A stretch of 64,000 nucleotides of DNA from Cymbidium sinense. Taxonomy: Eukaryota; Streptophyta; Magnoliopsida; Asparagales; Orchidaceae. This document shows positions 1-12,162 of the stretch, one piece after another; within the stretch, counting starts at the first letter, position 1; the number at the start of each line of letters is the position of its first letter. A model generated the notes under the pieces. It worked only from the letters and a program-made list of their open reading frames with translations, made no database searches and was not told the origin of the DNA. The position numbers and the translations under genes were made by a program. The DNA lies in assembly GCA_021442155.1 (NCBI GenBank), contig CM038229.1, positions 91,669,716-91,733,715 on the forward strand. Reading direction: 5' to 3'.

Positions 1-1700
1 GATACTCATCAATTTAAAATTTTAAGGTAATGAATAAAAGTCTCTGAACAAAACTTAATTTCATTACAGAAAATAATCTATTTTCAGCTCAAAAAAATTA
101 TTTCCCCTCGAGAAAACCAGCTGTCGTTAGAACTGTTATTGCAAATATATTATAGAGACACAGAATTGTTCAAAAAAAAGCTGTTTCGTTGGAAGAGTCT
201 GCATAGTTATTATCAGCAGAGACCAACGAATGCGACAAAATGCAGGAAAAAACAACTTTTGTCGTCGATTTTAGCCGAACCTCGTAATAAAATACCTCGG
301 AATGCCGAAAAACGTAAACATCTTGCCATAGAAGAAGGGATGAGAGCATTGAATTTTTCTTCCCTTAGTTCCCTACATTTCAGGGGTTTAAATAGTCCGT
401 ACATAAAACTTTCTAATTTGGTGTTGCGCATTTGCTTGTGATTATCCTGACGAAACAACATCAATGAATACAACAAAACGGCAAAAATATCAACTTTGGT
501 CGTCAATTATAGCCAAATCTCGTAATAAAATGCCTCGAAATATCAATTTCTAAATCTTTTTTAAACGGTCTATTTTGTTAAATAATATTTAAATAGTGTT
601 GATTTTTAAAATTTTTTTGCATAGGTTCATAAGATTTGGCATACGATATGCACCATTTATTTCTTGAATTGAGCACTAATTCAATCCACTTGATTAGAAG
701 ATATGTTGCCGTATTTGATGAGGACATTAGGCTTAGATGCTTGCTCAAATGATTACTATGATAGCAAGAATGAAGAATATATGTCCAGATAGATATAAGG
801 AAAAAGAGACAGTGGTGGATGAGGAGGAGGAGGAGAATAATGAGGAGACCGATGATGAATAGTTTTCAATTTTATGAGTTATTTTCTATTTATATTATGT
901 TATTATTTATGTGCAACTTTAGTTATTGTACATTGACATGCAATGTTAATATTTTTTGACTATCAAAAGAAATGCCTTATTAGAAGCATTTTTTTTTCTA
1001 ATAGTATTATCATCTTTAAGTAATTGTTGTGATCCTTTGTGTCCTTGCAAAAATATAAAATGTGTTTGGTGTCTAGAATAATTACAAATGTAAATATAAG
1101 AAAATATGTGAAATTCTTTTTATTTTTTTAATTTTGGTATTGATTTTCAATGGATTTTTCGTCCCTCCTTCGATATGATTCGACAAATAAAATCTTACAA
1201 TAAAAATTGACAACAATTTTCTGCCATATTATCGACGAAAACTTTAGTAAAAAATTTTAACAGAAAAATACGTCATAAATTCCATCAAAAATTTGCAATC
1301 ACACCTTTTTGGCAGAATTTTCCACCTCTGATGGATCTTTCAAAGTTTGTATCAGGCAATTCATCTACGTTGATTTCCAATGAAATTTCTATCGAAAATC
1401 CATCAATACCCACAGTTCTTTTCACTATCGAAATACATTTTCAATCCAGGATTTTCTTATGAAATATTATCTGTCAAAAATCTGCCTAAATGCACATTTT
1501 TTATAAAAATTTTGAGTTTTCTTATGGATTTTGTTGTTGGAATTATTTGGTTTCTTGTAGGGAGTCAATAACACATATCATATAAAATTACTATAGTTAT
1601 GATATTTGCCGATTCATTTTTGATAGCTATATGATAATAATTTCTGGCAATTTATCTGTCAAAAATTGTCGGCAATTATGAATCAAAATTTGATTTGGAT
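1..1700. other. Degenerate AT-rich sequence, possibly eroded DNA transposon
   Basis: No convincing gene is present; the open frames at 139-441 and 213-506 overlap on opposite strands and resemble nothing I recognise. The stretch 1,140-1,680 is rich in variants of short motifs such as CGACGAAAA, CGTCATAAATTCC and TGTCAAAAAT, which recall subterminal repeats of CACTA-type transposons. A motif TTTCTTGTAG near 1,551 resembles an eroded CACTA end, but no matching end is visible and similar motifs continue beyond it. A purine-rich acidic stretch (742-861, poly-Glu) ends in a stop. The assignment to CACTA is a weak inference. Confidence 0.25.
236..545. repeat. Degenerate direct repeat, two ~70-bp copies
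   Basis: Copies lie at about 236-306 and 475-545. They share the order CAACTTT-GTCGTC-ATT-TAGCC-AA-CTCGTAATAAAAT-CCTCG with scattered substitutions. The spacing is about 240 bp. This is a real internal duplication, but its function and parent element are unknown. Confidence 0.55.
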
Positions 1701-2479
1701 CGACATTGAATCAAATATACTGAGTCAAGCGATGAGTTGAGGATTTGAATTTGACCTTTTTTTTAGTTAAACTTGAGCTAGTCACAAATCAGATTGGATC
1801 AACTCGAGACTAAATTGAAGTTTTTTTATTGCTGAAAAATAATTTAAATTTATGTATAATATTTACTGAGAGCTACATACTTAGTGAGTTTGATTTAGTG
1901 TAGATTTACATAGTCGTCCAACATGTACCTACGATAATATCTAAGATGTTAGATTGACATTGGACTATTGTTGGAGGGGCAAAAATAAAATAAAATTATA
2001 AGTTTGTAAAAACAAGGTTGTTTCTAAAATTAAATGTTTTAAGTTATAACTTTTAAACTTATAAGTTAAATGCAATATATTTGTAAGCGTAAATATTATC
2101 TCAATGTAATTGATATAATACATTAAAATTTATTAAATCAAGTATAAATCTCAAGACAATACATATATTAAATTTTCTAAAATAAATTATAAATCATCCT
2201 AACTCCAATTTTAATAAATTTATAGCCAAATTAAAAATCTCAATGAGACAAATCTGTCTCCACTAAAAAATTGGTCAATCTAAATTCAAATCGGCTCAAA
2301 TCAAGTTTCAGAAATGCAACTAGAAATTTTAAAACATTATTTGTATGGTCAAACGATCTCTAAATTTAATACGTTTATAATGAATCGCTTTGACGAGGAA
2401 TCTAACAAGCCCAAGTTCACTCAAATAGAAAGTTATTATTACGCTTAAATCCTTATGAAATTATTTAGGATCAAAAGGA
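1701..2479. other. AT-rich sequence with no recognisable feature
   Basis: I see no coding frame, repeat or structural RNA here. Simple A/T runs dominate. Confidence 0.5.
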
Positions 2480-2990
2480 TCAATATGAACCGTCTGATGA
2501 AGTGTTTTAAATTTTAACTAAAATTATCAAAATATCTCTCTTGAAACTATATGAATAGGACTTCATTTTCATCATAAAGATGAAAGAGAGTCAAAAGAAG
2601 CTTGAAAAAGAGGTGAAGAGCTAATCTTGGAAGCATACAATTATCCACCACTAACAGCTATCATCCACCTCTACATCTATCATCAACAACCACCATTGGT
2701 GGTTGTCACCAACCTTTTGAGGTTGGCAAAGTTTAATTAGCATCATTAAGTTATTGTAGCATTATTCAAAGGTTGTAGTTACCTGATTTTTGTATAGTCA
2801 TAACTTTGTGACCCATTCTCCTCCATCTTAAGAGAAGAATGAAGCTTTATAAATCAAATACATTGTGGATTATTTGAACTGAGCTAAGCTTAGTGATTTT
2901 TTATCTCTTTTTTTGGAAAATTTCCGCATAAAAATTCTAGTATCCCTCATACCCTCTATTTATGTGTGTGTGTGTTGAATTTTCATGAAA
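2480..2990 (+). mobile_element. Possible Copia-type LTR remnant
   Basis: The order of features recalls the 3' half of plant Copia LTRs: an AGAAGCTTG- and GAAGAGCTAA-containing stretch near 2,600, a region of CCACC repeats, a promoter-like CTTTATAAATC at about 2,843-2,853, then TTGTGGATT and a TTTCCGCATAAAAATTCTAGT stretch similar to the FCCACGT-like ends of such LTRs. No partner LTR, primer-binding site or target duplication was found. The call is by resemblance only. Confidence 0.28.
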
Positions 2991-3325
2991 AACTAAAACT
3001 CAAATATTTTCACTCACCACCATGAATATTCTAGCACTCAATTCAAATTTTTGTAAGTTTTTTATAATCATTTTTTATTGAATTCTAGTTAGCTTGATAA
3101 AAAAATGTGCCAACTCAATTCTATTTCAAACTCAATTAAGATGGAAAGGCTCAATTCAAGTAGGCTCAAAATTATGACAAGTTAGCTAGAAATTGATTAA
3201 CTCAAGTCGAAAGCCAATCTCAAGTCACATGAAAATCTATCGAGCTAATTTCGAGCAAATTATTGATCACCTTAAAATCAGCTTGTTAAACATTTTGGGC
3301 ACCTCTCACAAAATACATCAAAAGT

Positions 3326-3449
<124 letters not shown>

Positions 3450-3489
3450 TTTTGTATTTGAGAATATATTACAAATTCATAATTATATC

Positions 3490-4800
3490 CTACGAGCTTT
3501 AACCTACATATTTGATCCTCTGTTTGAAATTAAACAGAGTTGACAGGATCTAAAATTCTCAAATATATTCAATTTAATCAATTAACTTTCCCAGTGATGG
3601 TTGTGGCGAGCGTAGATTTCAACTAGAGGGCATTACTACTATTCAGATTTTTAAATTATTGTATCTCAAATTCAAATTTTTAAATGCAAGTTGTAAATCC
3701 AATCTTCACCTAACAAAAGACCAGAGTTGACAAGGTTTATCCCGATGATGGCTGTGTTGATTGAGAATATCAACCGGAGGGGTTTACTATCATCAAAATT
3801 TTCTAAAATTTTCAATGTTAAGTGAAATTCCTATCAACTATAAATATTCAAGAAAATTTCAAAATAAGAAAATTGATTAAATGAGAATTCATCATAAAAA
3901 AATAATATAAACAAAAAATAATAATAATAAATTCATACATCTGCCTTCCACAATTATTTGTCGAGAGTGACAAATTAAATGTTAACCTAAGCTCACAAAG
4001 GAGTCAATGTCATATTATGTATACTACTATATTCACACTAAAAATGTTCTACACCAGTAAGGATGTGGCCCGTGTTTTCTGTCCGTGTGGTTTGGCCAGT
4101 AGGCTACACATATGAAACGGTTACAACGTGAGCCCTCCAGGGGTGGGGGCCAACTACTAAATTACGATCAGGTTGTAGCCTATGTTCCCCAATGGTTTTC
4201 TACTCCTTTGAGTTGTGGATCATAGGGTATACCTAATAGGGTAAAAAGTCCGTTGTTAGCTATGGTAGACTTAAAATTGTCCCCTTTGACAAATATCAAC
4301 CCTAGTTCATAAGGTTTTCTGGATGATGCAACACATGATTGTTGACAAAGATCTTTCAGTCAGGTTGGGTCGACCACATCTTCTAACTAAGTGGACCAAG
4401 GATCATGACAACCTGGAATGACGGAACCATGGGGTCTTGATCGGGTGCGTCATCATTTCCCGAACCATATGCTTCATGCATTAATAAAAATGAAATGATG
4501 AATTTCATTAAATTTCAAATCGGAATTGTATCTACTATATGCTAAGCAATTATCGATCTAATGACTAGCATTAATCGAAAGTTCTCTCTCACTGATTGGG
4601 GATGGGTAATTAACTATAGGTGCTTGCGCCTATAGAAAACATGGAACCAGATCTAAAGTCCTCACCAAAAGAGGGTGAAATCTTTGGGCAGTATCTTATT
4701 TATCCACTATAAATAATCATCTGTCTTCTGAAAATTTTATTCAACACAAAATCTATACTCTCGTTTCATCGAGAGGCCAAGCGTAATTTTGAAGCCCACA
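3490..4800 (+). mobile_element. LTR fragment of a divergent Tat-like family (arm of inverted pair)
   Basis: The reverse complement of this stretch aligns with 5,189-6,495 by eye over more than 1 kb with frequent substitutions and small indels, and more loosely with 15,900-16,670. Shared landmarks include CACGGGCCACATCC, GGTATACCCTATGAT, CCCATGGTTCCGTCA and GAGAGAACTTTCGATTAA. The fragment ends at 4,800 in GCCCACA, which mirrors the TGTGGGC at 5,189 and 15,900; this is taken as the LTR 3' terminus. No primer-binding site follows, so it is a solo or truncated LTR. Two internal copies of a block containing GATGATGGC/GTGATGGTT (about 3,590 and 3,745) form a short tandem duplication also seen in the other arm. 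Confidence 0.7.
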
Positions 4801-5188
4801 ATACATTGTATTAAATTTAGAGCATCAACATATCTAAGAATAACACTAATAAAAATGACAACTATTACAAAATACTTTTTTTTCTTTGCTCTCATTCAAT
4901 ATCTTCTATCGCCTTTAATTCTTTTATTGCTCTTTCAATCCTCTTTTGTTTCCATTATATTGGTAGATAAAATTACTATTATAAGATTAGAAAAGTAGAA
5001 GGGATCTAAAATAATATTACTCGATTAGAGAATAAGCTTAACACTTTAGGGCATTATTCAATAAGAACAACTAAAAACTAATTATTTATGAAGTTGGCCC
5101 AAAGAATTGATGATAAGGCTTGTTGAATTTAGATTTATTCATTGATTAACAGTTAACACCATATCTTATTTGTGACATTTACCTAATT
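4801..5188. other. 388-bp spacer between inverted LTR ends
   Basis: This is AT-rich sequence between the two facing LTR termini. The open frame at 4,789-4,998 is hydrophobic and low-complexity, starts inside the LTR and is not believable as a gene. No primer-binding site or polypurine tract is seen at either edge. Confidence 0.5.
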
Positions 5189-7740
5189 GTGGGCTCTGAA
5201 AATTCACCACCGACCTCTCACATTGAAGAGAGTATGATTTAAGTATCGGTGAAATTTTCAGAAGATAGACGAGATAGTAGATAAGACACTACCCAGAGAT
5301 TTCGCCCTCATTTTGTGAGGACTTTAGATCTAGTTTCAGGTTCCCTATAGGCACAAACATCTATAATTAATTACCTCTCTCAATGTTGAGAGAGAACTTT
5401 CGATTAAGGCTAGTCGTCAGGTCACTAAATGCGTAGCGTATAGTAGCAGCATGTGGAGTTTTAAAATTTGGGGTTTAGAATTTATGAAATTCATCATCAT
5501 TAGCTTAAAATAGATGGTTGGGGGGATGATAATGTGCCCGATCTAGATCCCATGGTTCTGTCATCTCAGGCTATCGTGGTCCCTAGTCTACTTAGTAAGA
5601 GGAGGTAATCGACTTAACCTGACCGAAGGATCCTTGTCAGCAGCCATGGGTTATGTCGTCTAAGTAATCCTTATAGACTTGAGGTGACATTTGTCTAATA
5701 AGATAAGTTTAAGTCCACCTTAGCTAACAGAGAGCTTTTTGCCATATCAGGTGTACCCTATGATTCACATCTCAAGGTACAGAGCCATTGGGAGCATACG
5801 GGCTACAGTCGTGATCGTAATATAATGGTATCATTTGAGGACAACCACATGATCAGAGGACTCTGGTCATAATTGCATCATATGTAGAGTTTATTGGCCA
5901 AACCATACAGATAGAGGACACGGGCCACATCCTTGTCGCATGAGATTGATTGAGAGTGAATATAGAAATACACTTGACTTGACATTGGCTCATTTATGAA
6001 CTAGAGTTTTCGTAACTTATCACCTTCAACAAACTATTACCGAAGGTGGATTGAGTTAGATTTTGCTTTAAGTGTTAAGATTAAGTTTTATTTAAGCATT
6101 TAACACTTAGTAATTTATCCGATTTTATATCTATATTGATACTTGATTTTGATTAATTCAATTTAAGCTTAGAAGCACATTTTAATGGTAAGTATTCTCT
6201 CCGGTTAAAATCTACATTCCACACAGCCATCATTGGGGTTTATGAGTTTGCTTGATCATTTAACTTATTATTTCAAATTCTATCGACTCTATTAATTTAA
6301 TAATAGGGGATCAGATCTAGATTTATATTTCAAGTATTTTGAATTTGAGAATATTGAATATAATATCATAAATATTTTGATAATAGTTACCCTTCCAGTT
6401 GATATCTTCAATCAACTCAGCTATCATTAGGGGGTGGATGTATTATTTCAGATCTTGTCGACTCTATTAATTTAACAATAGAGGATTAGATATATTGTCA
6501 TATGATAGAATTAACTTTTCAGATATTTTAATAAGTTAAAATTATTATAATAATATTATTAGATTTTAGGTTTTGTTAACCTGGACCCAATCCTAAGACC
6601 AAATCGGGAAGCAACCCACACAGTATCCTCAGGTAATAAGTTTAAGCATTCATCGTAATGTCGGATCCCATGCGAGTATTTTTGGCTTAAAATTCATCCA
6701 ATTAATAAAATTATTGATTTTTGAAAATTATAAATGAATGAAGATTTTCTAATCTTTGGATTGAAGGAAGCCCCATAATTTATAGTGAATTTAATTTAGC
6801 ATTGCCTTCTATCTGCTTGAACGAAGAATTGTAGATCCAGTGATGTATTATATTATAAAGTTAGGTTTGTATTTGCACTTAAAAGGTTGTATCTTTGCTT
6901 GCATTTTATTTATTCGCATAATTCCTAAACTTCAATGGTTGACTTATGCTCATGAAAGACCTGTTAGATCATTGCAAATTCAATATTCAAATTTGATATC
7001 ACGAGCTACTATACTTCCTTTAGCTTATTTGAATTCAAGCTTCTTTTGAATATAAGTCAATTATTCAATAAGAAGTCTCAATTATACTTGTTAATAGGCT
7101 ATTTAGTTATACTGAAAATCTCTTATGAATTTTATTTGATTTTCACTTTAGTTTAAAAATAGCACTCAACAAATCATATGTTCTTTAATTTCATGTCCAT
7201 TAAGAGCCTTCTTCAATTCATTTTAAAATAGACATTGCCATATAAGAAGGCACGTTCTTTGTGAACCTCACTCTAGAGTTTGATTTGGGTTCTACCCTAT
7301 TTGAAAATTAGCATTTTAGCTTCATACAACCTTCTTATAAGTCTGACATGAATTCAAAGTCAAGTTTGAATTTAGCTTATTCTCTTTCAACCATATTCAT
7401 GCATGACATAACGTAAGCTACAAAATTCAATTAGTTCTTCTTAGCCAACTAACTATTGCTATATCATGTAAGTGAGTTATTTAATCTTGTGTTGCTCAAT
7501 CATTATCATATTCCAATCTCATATTTAGCATATATATTTCTATTCATGATCATTCTCATTTAGCTCATTCTTGTTTAATATTAATATTCATGAATTTATT
7601 TTATTTTAAAACTTTATGTTTCACCATTAATTTAATATCCAATTAAATTTAAATTTAAGTCCCAAAAATTTGATGAAATTTTGACAACATTCCAAGATTC
7701 CTGATCATCCCCACATAGGGCAGAGACTATTTTATTTTAT
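5189..7740 (-). mobile_element. LTR fragment of the same divergent family (second arm)
   Basis: It starts at 5,189 with TGTGGGCTC, the same terminus seen at 15,900 and, inverted, at 4,800. It aligns in direct orientation with 15,900-17,490 through landmarks such as TTTCAGAAG, AGATAGTAGATAAGACACTA, GAGAGAACTTT, GGTAGTCGACC and, further right, GGAAGCC-TATGA-TT and TGCAGATCC. The stretch around 5,300-5,440 also shows distant similarity to 36,380-36,500 inside the element 1 LTR (CCTA-GGGGCAAG, ATAGTTAATTAC, CTTGATTAAGG), which supports the family assignment and the minus orientation. A ~190-bp block is duplicated at 6,225-6,330 and 6,415-6,520. The right boundary is uncertain; similarity to the 15,900 copy fades near 7,740. 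Confidence 0.62.
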
Positions 7741-7741
7741 T

Positions 7742-8089
7742 TGTCACGCTCGAGCATGATAGTTAGTGTAAAGACCTCAACCGAGCCAATCCCGTTATGT
7801 CCTGATGAGCATAACGGAGCCTTTAACCACCTATAAAAAAATAAATATATATGCAACTTCTACACATTCAAATTTTATTTTAGATTGTTTATTTTTGATG
7901 TGATTGATTCTTTTTAGGTAAATCTTGATTCCTCCCCCTTTTTTTCTAAGTCCAAAATTTAGTCAAAATTTCGACAAAGATTTCATAAAGCATCTAACAA
8001 TTTTTCGTCACCACACCTGATGAAGTGATGGTCGTTTTGAAACACCTCGATCGATTTTCATCTCGTCACACCCTGATGAGCATGACGAG
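7742..8089. repeat. Cluster of four short stem-loops, three with CCTGATGA in the loop
   Basis: Stems seen directly: TGTCA/TGATA (7,742-7,761, 10-nt loop, one G.T pair); CCGTTATG/CATAACGG (7,792-7,817, 10-nt loop); CGTCAC/GTGATG (8,006-8,030, 13-nt loop, one G.T pair); CTCGTCA/TGACGAG (8,062-8,089, 14-nt loop). The last three share CCTGATGA in the loop. Flanks of the second and fourth are also alike (GAGCAT-ACG followed by AAATATATA), so this is a decayed repeat unit. The stem difference CGTTA/TAACG versus CGTCA/TGACG keeps pairing. The function is unknown. Confidence 0.6.
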
Positions 8090-8621
8090 TCCTTCAAACC
8101 TGCATAAAGAAATATATATACATATATATATACACACATTAAATCAATGGTAGATTTGCATGTCCATATGGGACTGATTTGCAACTGAATAATAATAACA
8201 TTTGCATCCAATTTTTCTTTTAGCCTAGCAAGAGGTGAGGGAAATGTTGAGCGTCCGCAATGAGTAGGAAAGAAACATTTATTCATGAGAATTGAAGAGC
8301 TAAGAGAATCACAGAGAGATGGACAAAGAGAAATATCAAGAGAGGAAATCAACAACACCGCCTCCAAAACTGATGAAGAAGCTTTACTCAAGGACTTTTT
8401 TGAAAGGATGAATCAGAATAAAGTCACAGTTATATGCGAAAATTCATCATCGTCTTATGAATGATAATAAAGTCCACCTGATGGAAAACCGTCAAAGAGA
8501 AATCGGAGGACAAGCTTCCACTTCGATTCACACATTAAAAGGGTTGTCTAATAGAAGATTTGAGCAGTAATGAACTTAGATCTGCCAAACAGTAAAAATG
8601 ACAACTTCATATCCCATTTCT
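8090..8621. other. Unassigned sequence with a short acidic open frame
   Basis: A plus-strand frame from 8,285 to 8,464 runs about 59 codons before a stop and is rich in Glu, Arg, Ser and Asn. It is not recognised and could be a captured exon scrap or chance. The longer antisense frame (8,008-8,391) overlaps it and the stem-loop cluster and is not believed. Bases 8,581-8,620 form a short copy of a motif repeated just inside the neighbouring transposon. Confidence 0.35.
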
Positions 8622-8684
8622 ACCCCCTTTTTGGTTGTTTTGTAGGACTTTAGTAGGATTTAAGCACGATTTAACCTAAATTTT

Positions 8685-8815
8685 ATCTGGCCGAACAGCA
8701 AAAATGCAACTTTAGATCCCACCAAATTTTAAATCCCGTTTCTCCTCCGTTTTGCCTTAAATCCCAGATCAAGTAAATCGCATCTGCAGGTGGATTTAAC
8801 AACACCATTTAAGCG
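8685..8815 (+). repeat. Repeat unit also present at 15,512-15,625 and partly at 8,581-8,629
   Basis: The unit carries GAACAG-AAAAATGCAACTTTAGA-CC, then ATTTTAAATCCCGTTT, CCTTAAATCCCAG and AAATCGC. The 15,512 copy keeps this order in direct orientation but lies just outside the right end of the Harbinger element. The 8,581 copy keeps only the first part. Two related MITE-like insertions, or a duplicated subterminal region, would explain it. Confidence 0.55.
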
Positions 8816-9045
8816 CACGAAATCTCCTGCCATTTCATAGGCGGAGGGTGACAGAACTAAATCGCTAAATCTAATTACCAAACATCATCGGATTTAGTTA
8901 AATCGGTAAATACGCAAGACGCGATAAATCGATAAATCGCGCGGATTTAATCGGAATGGAATTTCGCGGTAGAGGAGCGCAGGCCTCTCTCGATTTCATC
9001 TTCTGCGCAAATGCACGCATATGCATTCTGGATTTTGCGGTAAGT

Positions 9046-11336
9046 TCGTTCTTCTTGTATTTTCTCTTTTCCGCATGCGACTACTTTTAAGGCATATCTG
9101 TGAACCTACTATTTTTTTCGGTCTGTAAATCCAGCATCATAACTCTGGATTCTAGGGATTTTTAATCTATTACTAAGGAACTTATTGATAGACAAGACAA
9201 TGGCAGGAGATACCTTGTGGCAGATCTTGAAACTACCAAAATATATTATTAGTCTCAATTGATGTTTTTATAGTTCACTGAACAATCAGCAAGATATGTT
9301 TCTTAAAGTCTTTGTTGTACTAATCTATTGCCATTTTGCAAGTTATGTTATTAAAAATAGTATTAAAAGTTAAAACTTTGACCGTCATTTTTTGCATAAT
9401 TGCTTCAGTTGATGGCCTGGCTTTGTAGTAGAACCTTTTTTTTTTAATTTAGCAATGAAGTTAATTTTCAGTATTTGCTCATTCCTCATCAAATATCAAA
9501 ATAGATATCTAAATTAATTGCTTACATTTCCTAAATTTAAGCTTGCTAAGTATTTCAAAAGAAATACTTATCCTTTTTTGCAACTATATAAACCTGGCAC
9601 ATGACTAAAGGGTTGTTGAGATTTAGCAATCTGATTCTTAGTTTTAAGGTTCTCCATTTAAACAATTTGTAAGGATGGTCATAAAATGTATAGTGACTTA
9701 TTTTGCAGTTGACTTTATAATGCATATTAAAATTTGAATACTAAGCAAAGCTTTTCATGACCAAATAAAAATCAGTGAGAAAAAGATAGCCAAAGAACCC
9801 AACAGTGGTTATCCATTAATGCCTAATTGGAATGGATTTTCTACTGAAGATTGGTATCCATCAATTCATAATCAATGTATATGCCTTTGAGATTTCCCCT
9901 TTTGGGAGGGTATTTGATGCCCTTGATGGCTATAATCTATATTGTTGTTTCAAATATCTTGAAGATTAAAGTTGTGGATATTTGCCTAGTGTTTATTATT
10001 CAAACCAATGGTGTTATTTTATAATATATACATGTATTTTTTTTTTGTCTCTATTTATGTATTTTTTATTGTATTTGTCTATTTTAGTTACACTAGTGGG
10101 AATTTGATATCTCTTGATTCTCAAGCATTAATTGCTATGATTATTATCATCACGACATATTTATTATGTGAAATTATTGTTAAATTTCTTAGTTAAAAAC
10201 CAATCAGTGGAGAAGTAATTCATATTGTTGATCAAATTATTATGATTATATATTTTTTTTGAAATTTAATATAATTCTAATTTAACCAACATCTTTAAAC
10301 AGCAACTTTTCCTATTATAATGTTACAACTGATTTAACCGACATCTGTAATAGACCCAAATGACACCCCTAATTTAAGTCATTGCAAGTCTTACCACCAT
10401 CTTATAAAATTTTCCAAAGAACATCTCTTGAAACTTTATCATAAGCTTTCTCTAAATCAAAAAATATCATATGTAGATCCTCCTTACTTTGTCTATGCTT
10501 CTCCATCAAACCCCTTATCAATAAATTTAATTAGTTTATCAATAAATTTTGAGTGAATCAAAGGTTAATATACTTCAAATTGTGATTTGTAGAAATATGA
10601 TATGTGAGTGCTGAAATTCATTAATAATTGATAATGATCATCATGAAATCAAATAATGAAAATAAAAGAAAATTTCCAACAAATTTATCATAATAATTGA
10701 TTATGAAACTAAATAAATAATTCAATAATGATAAATTACTTTGTGCACCATTGAGACGCAGAATTTGTTTGCTTTGGAACAAATATAAAGGAATTGCATT
10801 AGCTTCAGTGTTAACAATTAAATTGAGATAACGATAAGCCTTGTATTATAATGTATGATCGAATTATACAGGCGATTGATAGATGTACAATGATACGTCG
10901 CATAGCTAAAATTTGGATTTTTTTTGTAAGATATGAATAGTCATTGTATTTTTAATATTTTTAAATAAAAACATAAATGTTTTAAAATGTTTTAAAATTT
11001 AACAAATGCAATTTATTGCATTAATTGGTAAAACTGTGAATATATTTTAGAGAAAAAATTCTTGAAAAATGTTTTTATCTTCTTTCTTTCGCTATAGAGG
11101 CTCCCTCATGAGTAAAGAGAAAACTTACACAAAGACATGTAAAACCAACATAAGATCTTCACCGTCGTTCTTCTTTTCCGTTGCGACTGCTTTTAAGGCA
11201 TATCGTTATGAACAATGCTTCTTTGCTTTCCTTTTAAGGCATATCGTTATTGATCTGGAACTTTTGAGGCAACCACAGTTGTCATCTCAGAGTAATTCAT
11301 GCATATCGTTATGAACAATGCTTCTTTGCTTTTCTT
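9046..11336 (+). repeat. Internal duplication inside the Harbinger element
   Basis: TTTTCCG-GCGACT-CTTTTAAGGCATATC occurs at about 9,064-9,096 and again at 11,174-11,207. The second site is followed by further partial copies: GGCATATCGTTAT at 11,238-11,250 and GCATATCGTTATGAACAATG at 11,301-11,320, each near CTTCTTTGCTTT. Two gene starts that share a 5' leader would produce this, but no promoter can be proven from sequence. Confidence 0.5.
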
Positions 11337-12162
11337 TGTACCTGCTTCCTGTTGTCATCATCTTCTTTCATTTTTGGATAATATCCCTTTTAAGTTTTGG
11401 ATGTTATACGATGTGAACTGTGGTAGGTTTACTGTTTTTGAAGTTCTAATCATATCTTTGTGAAGCTGTGGCAAATGAATATTTATAGTATATGTGGTTC
11501 ACAAGGTTCTTCATGAAGATTACCTTATAAATTTTAGTGCATCTCAAAATAATCTGATCTTCTCTTGTAGTATGTTGGAGGCAGCTAATTGTTGGCAATA
11601 GTCATTAGAATCTTTTGATAACTTTGTGCAATTATTTTTTGATTGAATTTGTTGGCAGCTGCATAGAGTAATGTAGAAGGTAATTCATGTGTTCTTTTTT
11701 TGTACAAGCATATGATAGATTGGTTAGTTTAATGTTCTCCAGATGAGTGATTGATTATATTTTGGAATTCATTATATTTATTTTCTATAAAGAGTAAATA
11801 GGGAGAGGATTATTTTATACTCTTGGTGTAGAATATATCCTAAATAAATTTTTGTACTTCAAAATATATTTGGAATGTCGCAACATTTAGAAGGAAGCTC
11901 GCTTCGGGCCTGAGGAAATTAATAAAATGCACACAAAAAAATGAACAGTACGAAGTCGTGTTAGGATCATAGAAATTAACAATGTTGGCGGTACTACATC
12001 TGATCAGGAGTCATCGAACATCAAGTCCGTTTGTCGAAACCAATTACGTCGAAAACAAGACATTTGTTATTCATGTGAGGCAATTTAATTTCAATATCAT
12101 TATTCTACTAATATTAACATCATTGTTTTATTCATACCGAAATTTCAATTCTACTTGTAGGT

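Noticed and set aside
1551..1566. CACTA transposon terminus
   Set aside because: TTTCTTGTAG is similar but the final TG is missing and related motifs continue to its right; kept only as a weak remark.
8016..8042. Hammerhead ribozyme (CTGATGA followed by GAAAC)
   Set aside because: The intervening 15 nt do not form stem II, and no matching stems I and III were found; the neighbouring CTGATGAG copies lack GAAA.
10008..10196. Hydrophobic 62-codon frame resembling a membrane protein
   Set aside because: A T-rich stretch gives Phe, Tyr, Ile and Val by composition; no supporting context.
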